DNA of 64,000 nucleotides from Arcticibacterium luteifluviistationis (GTDB lineage Bacteria > Bacteroidota > Bacteroidia > Cytophagales > Spirosomataceae). The stretch spans positions 1,736,001 to 1,800,000 of the forward strand of contig NZ_CP029480.1 of NCBI RefSeq assembly GCF_003258705.1, in the 5' to 3' direction. The position numbers and the translations under genes are program-made. The notes beneath the pieces were generated by a model. That model was not told the origin of the DNA. It did no database searches and worked only from the letters and a program-made list of their open reading frames with translations. Shown here piece after piece: positions 45,015 to 53,994 of the stretch (positions are counted from its first letter, which is position 1; the number at the start of each line of letters is the position of its first letter).

Positions 45015-45809
45015 CTAAGGTTTTTCCTCCAAAAGCTCCGGCGTTTTTACAATACTCTTATAGTATTTAAAAAGTATGCCAGCATGAGACGCATCTACCA
45101 CTCGGTGGTCAAGAGCGGCTGAGAGGGTGATTACTGTTCTGATTTTGACTTCGTTATCAATTACCAAGGGCGTTTTCTTTACACCACCCATAATGAGTAC
45201 AAAAGATACATTAGTGGCAGGGAAAAGGGCCGGATATCCATTGTCAAGACCTAAGCTTCCAATATTTGACACGATGTAAGAACCCATATCATTGGCAGAT
45301 ATACCACCAATTGACAAACCCCAGTCTACTAGCATTTTTCTAATAAACCAATAGAACATACCTCTAAAAGGCCATGGAATAGACGCCATGGTTTCTTTTA
45401 ATTTCATGGTGCCGTTTTCTGTTCCTTTTCTGGCTTCCTTGATTTTGGCTGTAAGTGTAGGTACTAAATCTGAGTAGGTCAATGTGTTTACCATATTGAT
45501 TTTTACAGAACCCATCTCGTTTTCTCGCAAAAGCACACTTACAGAAGCATTGATGTTTTCGTAAGACTTTACATTTCCTCTTTTTATATAAGTGTTTAAT
45601 TCAGGGAGTTTATCTTTTATGGCTCTAGCCGTTGCCAAGGTAAAGAAATGTGTTAGCGTGATTTTGAGGCCCTCCTTTCTTTTTTTGCTGATGTATTCTT
45701 GTAAATCGGTTATGTCGAGCTCCACTGAACCAAGGATTTTTGAGTCTTCTGGTTTTTTATAGAGGGTGCTGGCCGTTTTACGCCAGCTATTGTTGAGCTC
45801 TTTTATCAT
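45015..45809 (-). CDS. Stand-alone 2-oxoacid dehydrogenase E2-type acyltransferase domain
   Basis: The 264-residue protein consists only of the catalytic domain of E2 acyltransferases (CAT-like fold). It ends with the active-site region AALDHRVVDASHAG, where H-R and D match the E2 H-x-x-x-D-G motif but the final Gly is Ala. SNIGSLGLDNGYPALFPATNVSFVLIMGG corresponds to the E2 core. There is no lipoyl or peripheral-subunit-binding domain and no E1/E3 gene nearby. It therefore may use a soluble acyl-CoA, like related catalytic-only proteins in Bacteroidota. The substrate is unknown. Confidence 0.75.
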   Translation of the reverse strand: MIKELNNSWRKTASTLYKKPEDSKILGSVELDITDLQEYISKKRKEGLKITLTHFFTLATARAIKDKLPELNTYIKRGNVKSYENINASVSVLLRENEMGSVKINMVNTLTYSDLVPTLTAKIKEARKGTENGTMKLKETMASIPWPFRGMFYWFIRKMLVDWGLSIGGISANDMGSYIVSNIGSLGLDNGYPALFPATNVSFVLIMGGVKKTPLVIDNEVKIRTVITLSAALDHRVVDASHAGILFKYYKSIVKTPELLEEKP

Positions 45810-46260
45810 TTTACGAAATAACGTTTTTCTTGGGTATTAGAGAAGTTTCCTTGATGATAAGATATTAGTTTGAAGAAATCGACTAAAACTCATAATTGAA
45901 TTAAATATTTAACATCTTAGGTACGAGTCCAGCGAATAATTATAAAAGTTAGCGAAAGCCGTTTGAAAAGGAGTTTTGGAACAGATAAAGAGATTTTTAC
46001 AACTAAAAAAAATAGAGAAAGAACTCCGGAAACAAAAATACTATGGCTCTTCCTTGGCATTAATACTTCCTTTACTCTGAAATAGGCATGAGGATGAGCC
46101 TTTCTGTAGCAAAAGCAGCATGGAAACGACTCTCAATTTTTTGAATTTATAACTGGTAAGGAATTCCATGTCCTTATCTTTCAAAATAGCCCCATCCATA
46201 ATTAAAGAACATCAATGAGGGTTTGCAGGTCTAAAGGCAATAGAATAACTTATTTTCTGA
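45810..46260. other. Gene-poor region with half of a diverged repeat pair
   Basis: About 450 bases between the acyltransferase and the GT32-type gene. Apart from a 42-codon minus-strand frame without any match, the only structure is a 55-base stretch at 46138-46192. That stretch matches 48686-48740 at 42 of 55 positions. Confidence 0.4.
46138..46192. repeat. Diverged direct repeat, copy 1
   Basis: Begins TTTTTGAATTTATAACT and ends AATAGCCC. It is identical to 48686-48740 at 42 of 55 bases, in the same orientation. The two copies flank the GT32-type gene. Confidence 0.55.
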
Positions 46261-48561
46261 TTAGGAAAATTTTTCAAGGTGCTTTTTTGGTATTTTCCAA
46301 ATGAAGTTTTGATTATCCTCTACACCTCCACTCAATATAAGTTCATCACCACTCTCTATCATGCTCATTATAAAAAATAAAGCAAATCCTATATTTTTGG
46401 AAACAAATGGTATTTCGCTTATTGATACAAATTCTAGATCTTGAGTTAGTTTTACTAACCAATGATTATATGCTCTTTCTGCGTAAATTTTAGTATGTAT
46501 TAAGTAATAATAGTATCCATCAATAAGAATAGGATTGGTACTACCTCCAGTACTAACTTTTTTAGTATGGTACATTTCGTTTCTGGGTATAGAATGTTTA
46601 TTATCTATATTTTGAGTAGTGTGTTTTTTGAAAATTAAATTATCAAAATCTTGACATTTATATATAACTAGATGAGGAGTAGTACTGTATATGAAATATA
46701 ATTCATTATCTCGTTCGAAAAATAACCAATTCTTTTCAAAAAAAACTTCTTTGCCTGCTACAAACGCTGTCTTGTTATATTGGTCAATAATTACATCCCC
46801 TAAAAAATTATAATGCTCATCTAGCACAGACATATATGTATTCCAATCTTTATCTACATAAGCAACACTATAGTACAATTTACTTTTATAATTAAAAGCT
46901 CTATAATCTTCAAATTTAGCCAAATCAAGATACCCAGAAATTGGAAATATCTCACTATCTATTAATTTGAAATCATCAGTTAAAGAATACGCTTTTACTG
47001 TTTTAACTTCACCAATTTTTTCCATAAAAATGGTTCGTTCTTGATTTATATCGTATCTGCTAATGCCTTTATAACCTTCTGTAACTTTATATAATGTTAG
47101 ATTGTGACTGACGGAAGGATGAGGTTCCTTAGGGAGTAATATGATATCATGTTTTGTTTTGGTACCTCTCCAGGTACCTTCAAACATATGAGTGATATAA
47201 ATGTCTTTATCAGTTATTGAGAAAGGATTATCATATTTTTTAGCATCAGAGTGCCCTTGATTACTACCAAAACCATTGATAGAAAGACAAGTTGAGTTAT
47301 CTTTAGTAACGTCTTTTGTATAGTCTTTATCTTTTCCGAAATAATCAATAACGTGTGCAGTAATTCTACCTGGCCCAGTATTAACTAACACCCCTTTATT
47401 GCTAGGATTTTCCATAATATCCTCAATAATTTGCTTCATAAGAGGATGGTGTTTTTTACACGCTATGGCCCAATTGCAAACAGATAATAGCTTATTGTCT
47501 ATTTGGTACCCTATGCCAAAAAAATCATCTTTAAAGAATCCTTCTTTAACTACATTACCTTCTAGTCCAAAAATTATATCTTGATAAGTTATCCAATTGT
47601 CTAGGGGCTGATTGCAGAAAGTATCTGTATCTACATAAACTCCTCCATTTTCGTATAGGTAACAATATCTGAAAAAATCACTTATTTCACCTCTATTGGT
47701 TAATGTTTTATAAAATTGATTATACCCAGTATTTATAAACCATTTATCTACACTGTATTGATTGAAAAACTTAATTTCATATTCAGGATTATGCTGTTTA
47801 AAGCTTTCAGTCATATAATCATTAACATCAAATACATCTAAAGCTGTATAAAAAACCTGTCTTGGGATTTGTCTGTATATTCTATTTTTTTCAACATTAT
47901 CCCAAAAGTATGAAGGTAAATTATCTGTGTTTTTAGTAGGGTATTCACATTTAATAATTTGCTTACCTTGATGAGAAATATGGCCATTATTATGTTCTAA
48001 AACTAGAATATTAGTTTTACCTTCAAAACCTAATTCAAAATCTTTTTCTATGTCCTGACCTAAGTATTGATTAACTGTTTTACCGAGTAGTGCTGGGCCA
48101 GTATAGTCTAAGTAAAACTTATTGTCTTTAGTTTTAACATTCGATAGTATTTTAGAAATAGCTAGTTTTAGAATAGGGTGCTGAGGAGTTGATGCTATAA
48201 ATCCATTCCATAGCCATTTTTTAGCCATTGGATCATCTCTACAAACTATAAAGTTTACATTATCAGATAATAAAGATTGAATTTTAGATAAACAAATAGT
48301 ATCCACATCAGCGTAGACTCCTCCGTGAATATATAATACACATAACCTAAATAAATCAGCTTTAAAAGCACCTGGGATAAGGTCCATAAATGCTATTGCT
48401 TCTTCTTTAGAAAAATTACTTCTAATAAATTCTAAACATTCAGTATCATTAAAGAATTGATAACTAAAATCATGATTTATTAACCAGCTATCTTTAGCTT
48501 GTTTCATTCCATCCGTGAAGTGATTATCTTTCCATGTTTGGAATATTTTTTTCGGTATCAT
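46261..48561 (-). CDS. Tandem GT32-type glycosyltransferase with C-terminal propeller-like domain
   Basis: From ATG 48561 the protein has 766 residues (the in-frame TTG at 48585 would add eight). Two 'DXD sugar-binding' (Gly_transf_sug, GT32-like) domains stand in a row. The first starts IPKKIFQTWKDN and has D85-V-D87 in GGVYADVDT. The second starts IPRQVFYTALD and has D311-T-D313 in GGVYVDTDT. After about residue 490 comes a strand-rich region with VSTGGSTNPILIDGYYYYLIHTK. That region resembles the propeller of GH43/GH130-type sugar enzymes. Both transferase sites look intact, so it may add two sugars in sequence. It lies on the same strand as the GT60-like and Pro-Thr genes. Confidence 0.75.
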   Translation of the reverse strand: MIPKKIFQTWKDNHFTDGMKQAKDSWLINHDFSYQFFNDTECLEFIRSNFSKEEAIAFMDLIPGAFKADLFRLCVLYIHGGVYADVDTICLSKIQSLLSDNVNFIVCRDDPMAKKWLWNGFIASTPQHPILKLAISKILSNVKTKDNKFYLDYTGPALLGKTVNQYLGQDIEKDFELGFEGKTNILVLEHNNGHISHQGKQIIKCEYPTKNTDNLPSYFWDNVEKNRIYRQIPRQVFYTALDVFDVNDYMTESFKQHNPEYEIKFFNQYSVDKWFINTGYNQFYKTLTNRGEISDFFRYCYLYENGGVYVDTDTFCNQPLDNWITYQDIIFGLEGNVVKEGFFKDDFFGIGYQIDNKLLSVCNWAIACKKHHPLMKQIIEDIMENPSNKGVLVNTGPGRITAHVIDYFGKDKDYTKDVTKDNSTCLSINGFGSNQGHSDAKKYDNPFSITDKDIYITHMFEGTWRGTKTKHDIILLPKEPHPSVSHNLTLYKVTEGYKGISRYDINQERTIFMEKIGEVKTVKAYSLTDDFKLIDSEIFPISGYLDLAKFEDYRAFNYKSKLYYSVAYVDKDWNTYMSVLDEHYNFLGDVIIDQYNKTAFVAGKEVFFEKNWLFFERDNELYFIYSTTPHLVIYKCQDFDNLIFKKHTTQNIDNKHSIPRNEMYHTKKVSTGGSTNPILIDGYYYYLIHTKIYAERAYNHWLVKLTQDLEFVSISEIPFVSKNIGFALFFIMSMIESGDELILSGGVEDNQNFIWKIPKKHLEKFS

Positions 48562-48685
48562 AGAGGTAAAAATACCCAATCGCAATGACTAGTTCTGTTT
48601 AGTTTATAAGCTAAGCCTAATAAAAACTGAAATGTAGAATGTTCTCCTGATGCATTTCCTTTCTAATCTTCGTAGCATTCTAAAG

Positions 48686-48740
48686 TTTTTGAATTTAAAA
48701 CTAGATATAAATCCTATGTCTTTTTATTTCTGAATAGCCC
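48686..48740. repeat. Diverged direct repeat, copy 2
   Basis: Partner of 46138-46192 (42 of 55 identical). It lies 125 bases upstream of the GT32-type start, in a 320-base gene-free gap that otherwise shows nothing. Confidence 0.55.
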
Positions 48741-48882
48741 TTAAAAACATTTGTATAATGGTTTGGAGAATACTTATTATTGGTTTAAAACCAATTGAAT
48801 GCATTGTGTTTGTTAGGGAGAATGTGATTGCTTTATAAGCAAAGATATTATCAATGTAACTATGCATTACCTCAATTTGATT

Positions 48883-49866
48883 TTACTTTAAATCACTTGA
48901 ACGAAAATTGAATTTTACATCCGCATAAGTTTCATAATCCTTCAGGTTTCTTAATTCTGGTTTGGATAAATCATTCCGTTTTTCTTGAAGTAACTCGTTA
49001 AGACTGTTTAAAGATAATTTGAGCTTTTCTTTTGGATTGAAATCAGGATGGGTGTTGTAGTGTTTGATTCTTGATGGATAATAAGCTCTATGCCAGGCTA
49101 CATTTTGTTTTGGCAGGAAGAAATCATACCCACTTGTATATGCTCTCACACTTTGGTAGACATCTTCAGCAATGAAATAAATGTCTTTATTGAATAAGAC
49201 ATCTTCCAACCATTTTCCTTCAGTAAAAATGAAGCTAGGTTCTAAAATTGGACTACGAACATTTTTGAATTGAGAATGTTGCTCGTTGTTTTCTTGATAT
49301 TCGAATAAATTATCTTCTGTTACGGATATTACTTTTGGGAAATTAATAAAATCGGGCTGATTTTGATGTTCGAAAACTTCATTAACAAAAGTTGGGGGTA
49401 AAAAAGAGATTATTGGATTTATACTTTCATTTTTCAATTCAAAATAGTCTGCGATTAACATGCTATCCCAATCTTGTGCAAATCGCATATGAGCATCTAT
49501 TTGAAGACAGAATTTTTCCTTTTTATAAAATTGCTTGGCTTTATCTTTTGCCCACGACGGACCTTCAGATTCTAAGTAATGAAATTTTACTATTCGGATA
49601 TCATACTCTCCTTTTAAATCATCCAAAAAATCTGCTTTGATTCCTATGTTTTCTTCAAATTGCCAGCATATTCCAAATACAAGTCTATTCGGGTATTTTG
49701 ACTTATTAATACAATCTAAAATTGTGTTTTTAGCATCTAAATCAAGGTATGCTGAAATCGAGACATAAATCTTTTCGTAGCCTTCCACATATTTGATTTT
49801 TTTGCCTAAGATACCTTCAAGTGTCTCGAGCGTTCTTCTTTTTAGCAAATTGAAATTTTTAATCAT
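48883..49866 (-). CDS. GT60-like glycosyltransferase (GlcNAc-transferase family) A
   Basis: The 327-residue protein fits the PF11397 'Glycosyltransferase (GlcNAc)' family, CAZy GT60. YVSISAYLDLDAKNTILDCINKS and LVFGICWQFEE belong to the nucleotide-binding part. FHYLESEGPSWAKDKAKQFY follows, and CLQIDAHMRFAQDWD is the D-x-H metal site. AEDVYQSVRAYTSGYDFFLP and VAWHRAYYP complete the pattern. Characterised relatives in Dictyostelium and Trypanosoma attach GlcNAc to hydroxyproline or threonine of proteins. No signal peptide is present, so it would act in the cytoplasm. It starts 20 bases after the stop of the Pro-Thr-repeat gene on the same strand. Confidence 0.78.
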   Translation of the reverse strand: MIKNFNLLKRRTLETLEGILGKKIKYVEGYEKIYVSISAYLDLDAKNTILDCINKSKYPNRLVFGICWQFEENIGIKADFLDDLKGEYDIRIVKFHYLESEGPSWAKDKAKQFYKKEKFCLQIDAHMRFAQDWDSMLIADYFELKNESINPIISFLPPTFVNEVFEHQNQPDFINFPKVISVTEDNLFEYQENNEQHSQFKNVRSPILEPSFIFTEGKWLEDVLFNKDIYFIAEDVYQSVRAYTSGYDFFLPKQNVAWHRAYYPSRIKHYNTHPDFNPKEKLKLSLNSLNELLQEKRNDLSKPELRNLKDYETYADVKFNFRSSDLK

Positions 49867-49886
49867 ATAATAAAAATTAATAAGGC

Positions 49887-50915
49887 TTAAGGTGTTTTAA
49901 TGCTCAGAATGGCCCCTGCTTGTACATCAAAGACAGCTCCATATTGCACATCGATGTTCTTACACACTGCCGTGGTTCCTGTTAAAATTGTCAAATTAGA
50001 ATTACTTGGAATTATTACCTCGTCATTGTAAACGGGAATTGAACTTTTACTCCAATAACTATTACTTCCATTCCAATCACCGTGCATTGGTCCAATCCAG
50101 ATATTTTTAATGGGCGTCGGCGTCGGTGAAGGCGTTGGAGAGGGTGTAGGCGTTGGCGTCGGTGAAGGCGTCGGAGAGGGTGTAGGAGTAGGTGAAGGCG
50201 TCGGAGAGGGTGTAGGAGTAGGTGTCGGTGAAGGCGTTGGAGAGGGTGTAGGAGTAGGTGTCGGTGAAGGCGTTGGAGAGGGTGTAGGAGTAGGTGTCGG
50301 TGAAGGCGTTGGAGAGGGTGTAGGAGTAGGCGTCGGAGAGGGTGTAGGAGTAGGTGTTGGTGAAGGCGTTGGAGAGGGTGTAGGAGTAGGTGTCGGAGAG
50401 GGTGTAGGAGTAGGTGTCGGTGAAGGCGTTGGAGAGGGTGTAGGAGTAGGTGTCGGTGAAGGCGTTGGAGAGGGCGTAGGAGTAGGTGTCGGTGAAGGCG
50501 TTGGAGAGGGTGTAGGTGTAGGTGTTGGTGAAGGTGTTGGCGATGGAGTAAGTGTCGGCGTCGGTGTTGGCGAAGGTGTAGGAGACGGTGTAGGTGTCGG
50601 CGTCGGTGGTAGCGGTGTTGGCGAAGGTGTCGGTGTAGGCGTTGGAGTAGGTGATGGAGTAAGTGTAGGCGTAGGCGTTGGAGTCGCGACTAAAGTGGTA
50701 TTTATTTTCTCTCTTTCAATATTTGATATTTTGTCTTTTAATCCACTACTTTCAGGGTTTAAGTCATTATTTAATAAACTTGCTTCTTGAGGTTGTCTCC
50801 AAGCCTTGAAATGCGAAGGCTTATCAACCAGCATAATGGAAGAGCCAAGAAAAAGCTCTTTTAATGCTAGCCTTCTGTTTAAGCCTTTTTTACTTTTCTC
50901 ATCGTCTTTTTTCAT
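49887..50915 (-). CDS. Exported protein with ~190-residue Pro-Thr/Pro-Ser stalk
   Basis: A 342-residue protein in three parts. Residues 1-77 begin with a basic segment and N-R-R-L-A-L-K followed by a hydrophobic stretch ([11 protein letters not shown]), a possible twin-arginine signal or anchor. Residues 78-268 are almost purely P alternating with T or S. Residues 269-342 ([23 protein letters not shown] through the end) are a small strand-rich domain of a type common in Bacteroidota secreted proteins. Such mucin-like stalks are natural acceptors for O-linked sugars. The gene is flanked by two GT60-like transferases, whose known relatives modify Thr or hydroxyproline. It is the likely first gene of a minus-strand operon with transferase A. 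Confidence 0.75.
   Translation of the reverse strand: MKKDDEKSKKGLNRRLALKELFLGSSIMLVDKPSHFKAWRQPQEASLLNNDLNPESSGLKDKISNIEREKINTTLVATPTPTPTLTPSPTPTPTPTPSPTPLPPTPTPTPSPTPSPTPTPTLTPSPTPSPTPTPTPSPTPSPTPTPTPSPTPSPTPTPTPSPTPSPTPTPTPSPTPTPTPSPTPSPTPTPTPSPTPTPTPSPTPSPTPTPTPSPTPSPTPTPTPSPTPSPTPTPTPSPTPSPTPTPSPTPSPTPTPTPSPTPSPTPTPIKNIWIGPMHGDWNGSNSYWSKSSIPVYNDEVIIPSNSNLTILTGTTAVCKNIDVQYGAVFDVQAGAILSIKTP
50112..50684 (-). repeat. Pro-Thr coding tandem repeat, 36-bp main unit
   Basis: A 573-base array with main unit [12 protein letters not shown] (36 bp) mixed with shorter 24- and 30-bp units, all multiples of six. Gains or losses therefore always keep frame. The opposite strand is GG-rich and also lacks stops, producing a Gly-Val-Glu frame that is only a shadow. 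Confidence 0.92.
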
Positions 50916-51207
50916 AAACTAAATAATGGTTTTTAAAATCAAAGTTAATCTTTCCTACAAAAGGCAACGTATATATTTATACGATTAACAAATATATATC
51001 TTTTAAAAGATTGTTTGAGAAGGGTTTTGAAGTTGAAGTTTTGATAAGATTGAAAATCTTACTTTCAATTTTTTTCTCAAAAAAAAGTTTAATGGTCAGG
51101 AATTCTAAATGAATGATTAGCTAAAATTATTCAGACTAAAACTATAGTTTTTTGTATAAATCAGGCACTCTTTTTTTAAGTAAGCAATAGGAACGGTGGC
51201 TTAATTA
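50916..51207. other. AT-rich upstream region of the Pro-Thr gene
   Basis: About 290 bases with no recognisable gene, repeat or clear promoter; runs of T and A predominate. Confidence 0.3.
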
Positions 51208-51985
51208 TTATTTTTCGAGATAACCAAGGGCATAAAACTCTTCATGATTATCACAAACTCCTTCATTCCTTAATACCCAACAACCGCCTCGTTCATTAGG
51301 TGAAATTCTGACACATGGAAACGATTCAACACGAGGGCTGAAATTGTCATATCATCACTCCAGATCCTACGAGTGAATTCATTAAAAGCAATACCAAAAA
51401 AATTGCGTTTATATGAAACAGCTTTGGAACCTTCGATAAGCTTCACTCTAACGTCATTCTTAACAGTAGTACAAAAATGGCAAGAACCATTCGTATTCAT
51501 TTTTTTGCAATCGTTTTTAAAAGTTCGTAGTTATTTATAACCCTATCATATTCTTCTAAAATGACATCCATTTGTTGTTTCGCATCTTTAACATAAGGGT
51601 AACCTAAATAATGGATACCAGAGATAAGCGGATTATGGAATTTTTGTTTCAATACAGATCTAAATACAACTGATCTAGGAGATAGTATTTCCAAATCTCG
51701 ATTACATATTTGACTTGCACCATTAAGCGATTAACAAATTTGACTATTTGTCAAATACGCATAATGTTTTTTTATCAGTTTGGGATTGCCATCAAAAAGA
51801 GTATCATAGTCGAAATATTCGAATTCAATCCCTTCAACATTTTTAAACAATAATCATGGATTTTTTTGAAAACGTGGGATATTGAACACAATGATGAGTG
51901 AAGATTTCTATAGCCAATCTTCACTTTCAATATTTATTTGTTCATCAAATTTATTTTGAATATCCTCAATATGCCATCATGGTTA
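51208..51985 (-). pseudogene. Decayed gene of unknown family
   Basis: On the minus strand one frame reads as protein from about 51985 (EDIQNKFDEQINIESEDW...) and carries VEGIEFEYFDYDTLFDGNP. It then gives ILSPRSVVFRSVLKQKF and NPLISGIHYLGYPYVKDA, but is broken by in-frame stops near 51914, 51856 and 51731. A further piece (51270-51500, YKRNFFGIAFNEFTRRIW) is shifted. The last 40 residues (SPRVESFPCVRIS... to FYALGYLEK, stop at 51208) lie in another frame. The continuity of sensible protein across stops marks a former gene. I cannot name it; its position among transferases suggests it belonged to the same locus. Confidence 0.55.
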
Positions 51986-52149
51986 AATTAATTTAGCAAA
52001 AAAATAAGACCACGACAGATTTTGGGTAAAACGAACTAACAGGTAAAAGGATTGAAGAATTTGATAGATGCGAAAATAAAACCTCAATATTAAGAGTAAT
52101 CAGATGCTGCGTATTGGGATGTGCACTTTTAAGTATAATATTTAAGAGC

Positions 52150-53451
52150 ATGTCTGGAAGGAAAAATCTTAAAATTGAGAAAGAAGTAATGTTTATAGAA
52201 AGGCCAAATACAGAAGAGGATACGATTTTTGTACAAATTGCAAGTTATAGAGACCCGCAATTAGTGCCTACCTTGGATGATTTATTTGAAAAAGCAGATT
52301 ACCCAGATAGTTTGAGAGTTACAATAGCTTGGCAAACTTCTGAAGAAGATACATGGGATAATCTTGATAAATACCTTACAGATAAAAGAGTAAATATAAT
52401 TAAGATATCTTATCAAGAAGCTGAGGGGGTTTGTTGGGCTAGAAACTTGGTACAGCAGCACTATAATGGAGAAAGATTTACTTTGCAGTTAGATTCCCAC
52501 CATAGGTTTGTAGAAGGGTGGGATGTCATATTAATTACCATGTTGGAGTCTCTTCAAGAACAAGGTGTAAAAAAGCCTTTATTAACCTCGTATATTCCTT
52601 CTTTTGATCCAGATAATGACCCAGAAAGTAGAGTTCAGGAACCATGGAAAATGGATTTTGATAGATTTACTCCAGAAGGAGTAGTCTTTTTTTTACCATC
52701 CACAATAGAACAGTCAAAATCTCTTACATTACCAGTACTGGCTAGGTTTTATTCGGCACATTTTGCATTTACTATTGGAGAGTTTTCTAAGGAAGTTCAA
52801 CATGATCCTTCATTCTATTTTCACGGAGAAGAAATAAGTATAGCCGTGAGAGCCTACACACATGGATATGATTTATACCATCCGCATAAGATTGTAGCCT
52901 GGCATGAATATACTAGAAAAGGAAGAACTAAACATTGGGATGACAGAGAGGCATGGTCTACAGCAAATCAACACACACATAAGAGGGTTAAGCAGCTATT
53001 GGGCGTAGACGGTGAAGGGTTTACAAATGATTTTGGAATCTACGGATTAGGGACAGACCGAACTCTATCAGATTATGAAAAATTTGCAGGCATTAGATTT
53101 AAGGATAGGGGTGTACAACAACATACGCTTGACCATAAATTAGCACCAAATCCAGAAGTAAAAGATTATGAAAATTCATTTTATAGTGTTTTCGAACATT
53201 GTATAGACATTCATAAAACATCCTTACCAGAGAAAGATTATGAATTTCTGGTAGTTGCTTTCCTTGACGAAAACGGTGCTGATTTATATAGGAAAGATGC
53301 TGATAGAGAGGAGCTTAAAGGTGTTTTGAGTTCGAAAGGAGAGTGGGTAAATATATGGAGAAAATATAACGGACCACTTCCCTCTAAATGGTTAGTATGG
53401 CCATATTCAACTTCCAAAGGTTGGTGTGATAGAATTGAAGGCAAATTGTAA
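52150..53451 (+). CDS. GT60-like glycosyltransferase (GlcNAc-transferase family) B
   Basis: From ATG 52150 the protein is 433 residues. It is a second, more canonical GT60-like enzyme: IFVQIASYRDPQLVPTLDDL, VTIAWQTSEED, YQEAEGVCWARNLVQQHY, LQLDSHHRFVEGWD (metal site D-x-H) and FHGEEISIAVRAYTHGYDLYHP. After about residue 330 a tail of some 100 residues (EVKDYENSFYSVFEH... ending WCDRIEGKL) is absent from transferase A. It could bind acceptor. It is transcribed away from the Pro-Thr gene and lacks a signal peptide. An upstream TTG (52114) is an alternative start. Confidence 0.82.
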   Translation: MSGRKNLKIEKEVMFIERPNTEEDTIFVQIASYRDPQLVPTLDDLFEKADYPDSLRVTIAWQTSEEDTWDNLDKYLTDKRVNIIKISYQEAEGVCWARNLVQQHYNGERFTLQLDSHHRFVEGWDVILITMLESLQEQGVKKPLLTSYIPSFDPDNDPESRVQEPWKMDFDRFTPEGVVFFLPSTIEQSKSLTLPVLARFYSAHFAFTIGEFSKEVQHDPSFYFHGEEISIAVRAYTHGYDLYHPHKIVAWHEYTRKGRTKHWDDREAWSTANQHTHKRVKQLLGVDGEGFTNDFGIYGLGTDRTLSDYEKFAGIRFKDRGVQQHTLDHKLAPNPEVKDYENSFYSVFEHCIDIHKTSLPEKDYEFLVVAFLDENGADLYRKDADREELKGVLSSKGEWVNIWRKYNGPLPSKWLVWPYSTSKGWCDRIEGKL

Positions 53452-53459
53452 TAGGGAAT

Positions 53460-53606
53460 ATGGCAAATATCTCATTCTACGACTCACAGAATGCTGCCAT
53501 AGCAGTTGAAAAGAGAAGAAATATTAACCTAGGGCTTCTTTTAGTCACACCTACAGAACATAATAGATTTGATTTTTATCCCAGAGAAGAAAGAAAAGAG
53601 AACTGA
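53460..53606 (+). pseudogene. 48-codon fragment, possibly carbamoyltransferase N-terminus
   Basis: The frame starts nine bases after transferase B and reads MANISFYDSQNAAIAVEKRR, then ends after 48 residues. The opening recalls the N-terminal strand-turn of NodU/CmcH-type carbamoyltransferases (S-F-Y-D-S-x-N-A-A-I-A). Nothing downstream continues it in any frame. It is probably the remnant of a deleted gene; the assignment is weak. Confidence 0.3.
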
Positions 53607-53994
53607 AATTATGTAAATGAGTTTTATTCTAATCTTTGGGAGTAACCGTTCCATTTGTAAGGAATACTAACAAATGTTTTGTCAACTTGAATTGGTTGAC
53701 TTGAGTCTTTCTCTCCTAGTAATAGTAACTTAAAAAGTTCCGCTCTATCCTTAGAAAACATAATGAGGAATAGTAAAGCCGGCTGGCCCCTTACCTGATA
53801 TGACAATATTTCATTGTTTTTGTAGCTAAATTATTTATGCTGAGACTTTTTGTCATGTTAAGTGTTGAGGATAAGTGATTTATCTGTCAATTTTTCCGAA
53901 AAAAATGAGTCGCATACTTTTTGTTCTAACTATACCGAGAAAGCACTTTACAAGATAAATTGTAGAGGTTTATTATAAAGAAAACCAACCAACC
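53607..53994. other. Gene-free region upstream of clpB
   Basis: About 390 bases. A 60-codon minus-strand frame (53624-53806) matches nothing known. The 110 bases before clpB hold AT-rich DNA with no clear heat-shock operator (no CIRCE-type inverted repeat seen). Confidence 0.35.

Noticed and set aside
50110-50790. Long plus-strand frame encoding Gly-Val-Glu repeats (elastin-like)
   Set aside because: It is the exact antisense of the Pro-Thr/Ser codons; the codon pattern and the non-repeat flanks fit only the minus-strand gene.
53624-53806. 60-codon minus-strand frame
   Set aside because: No recognisable family, signal peptide or supporting context; probably chance or a remnant.
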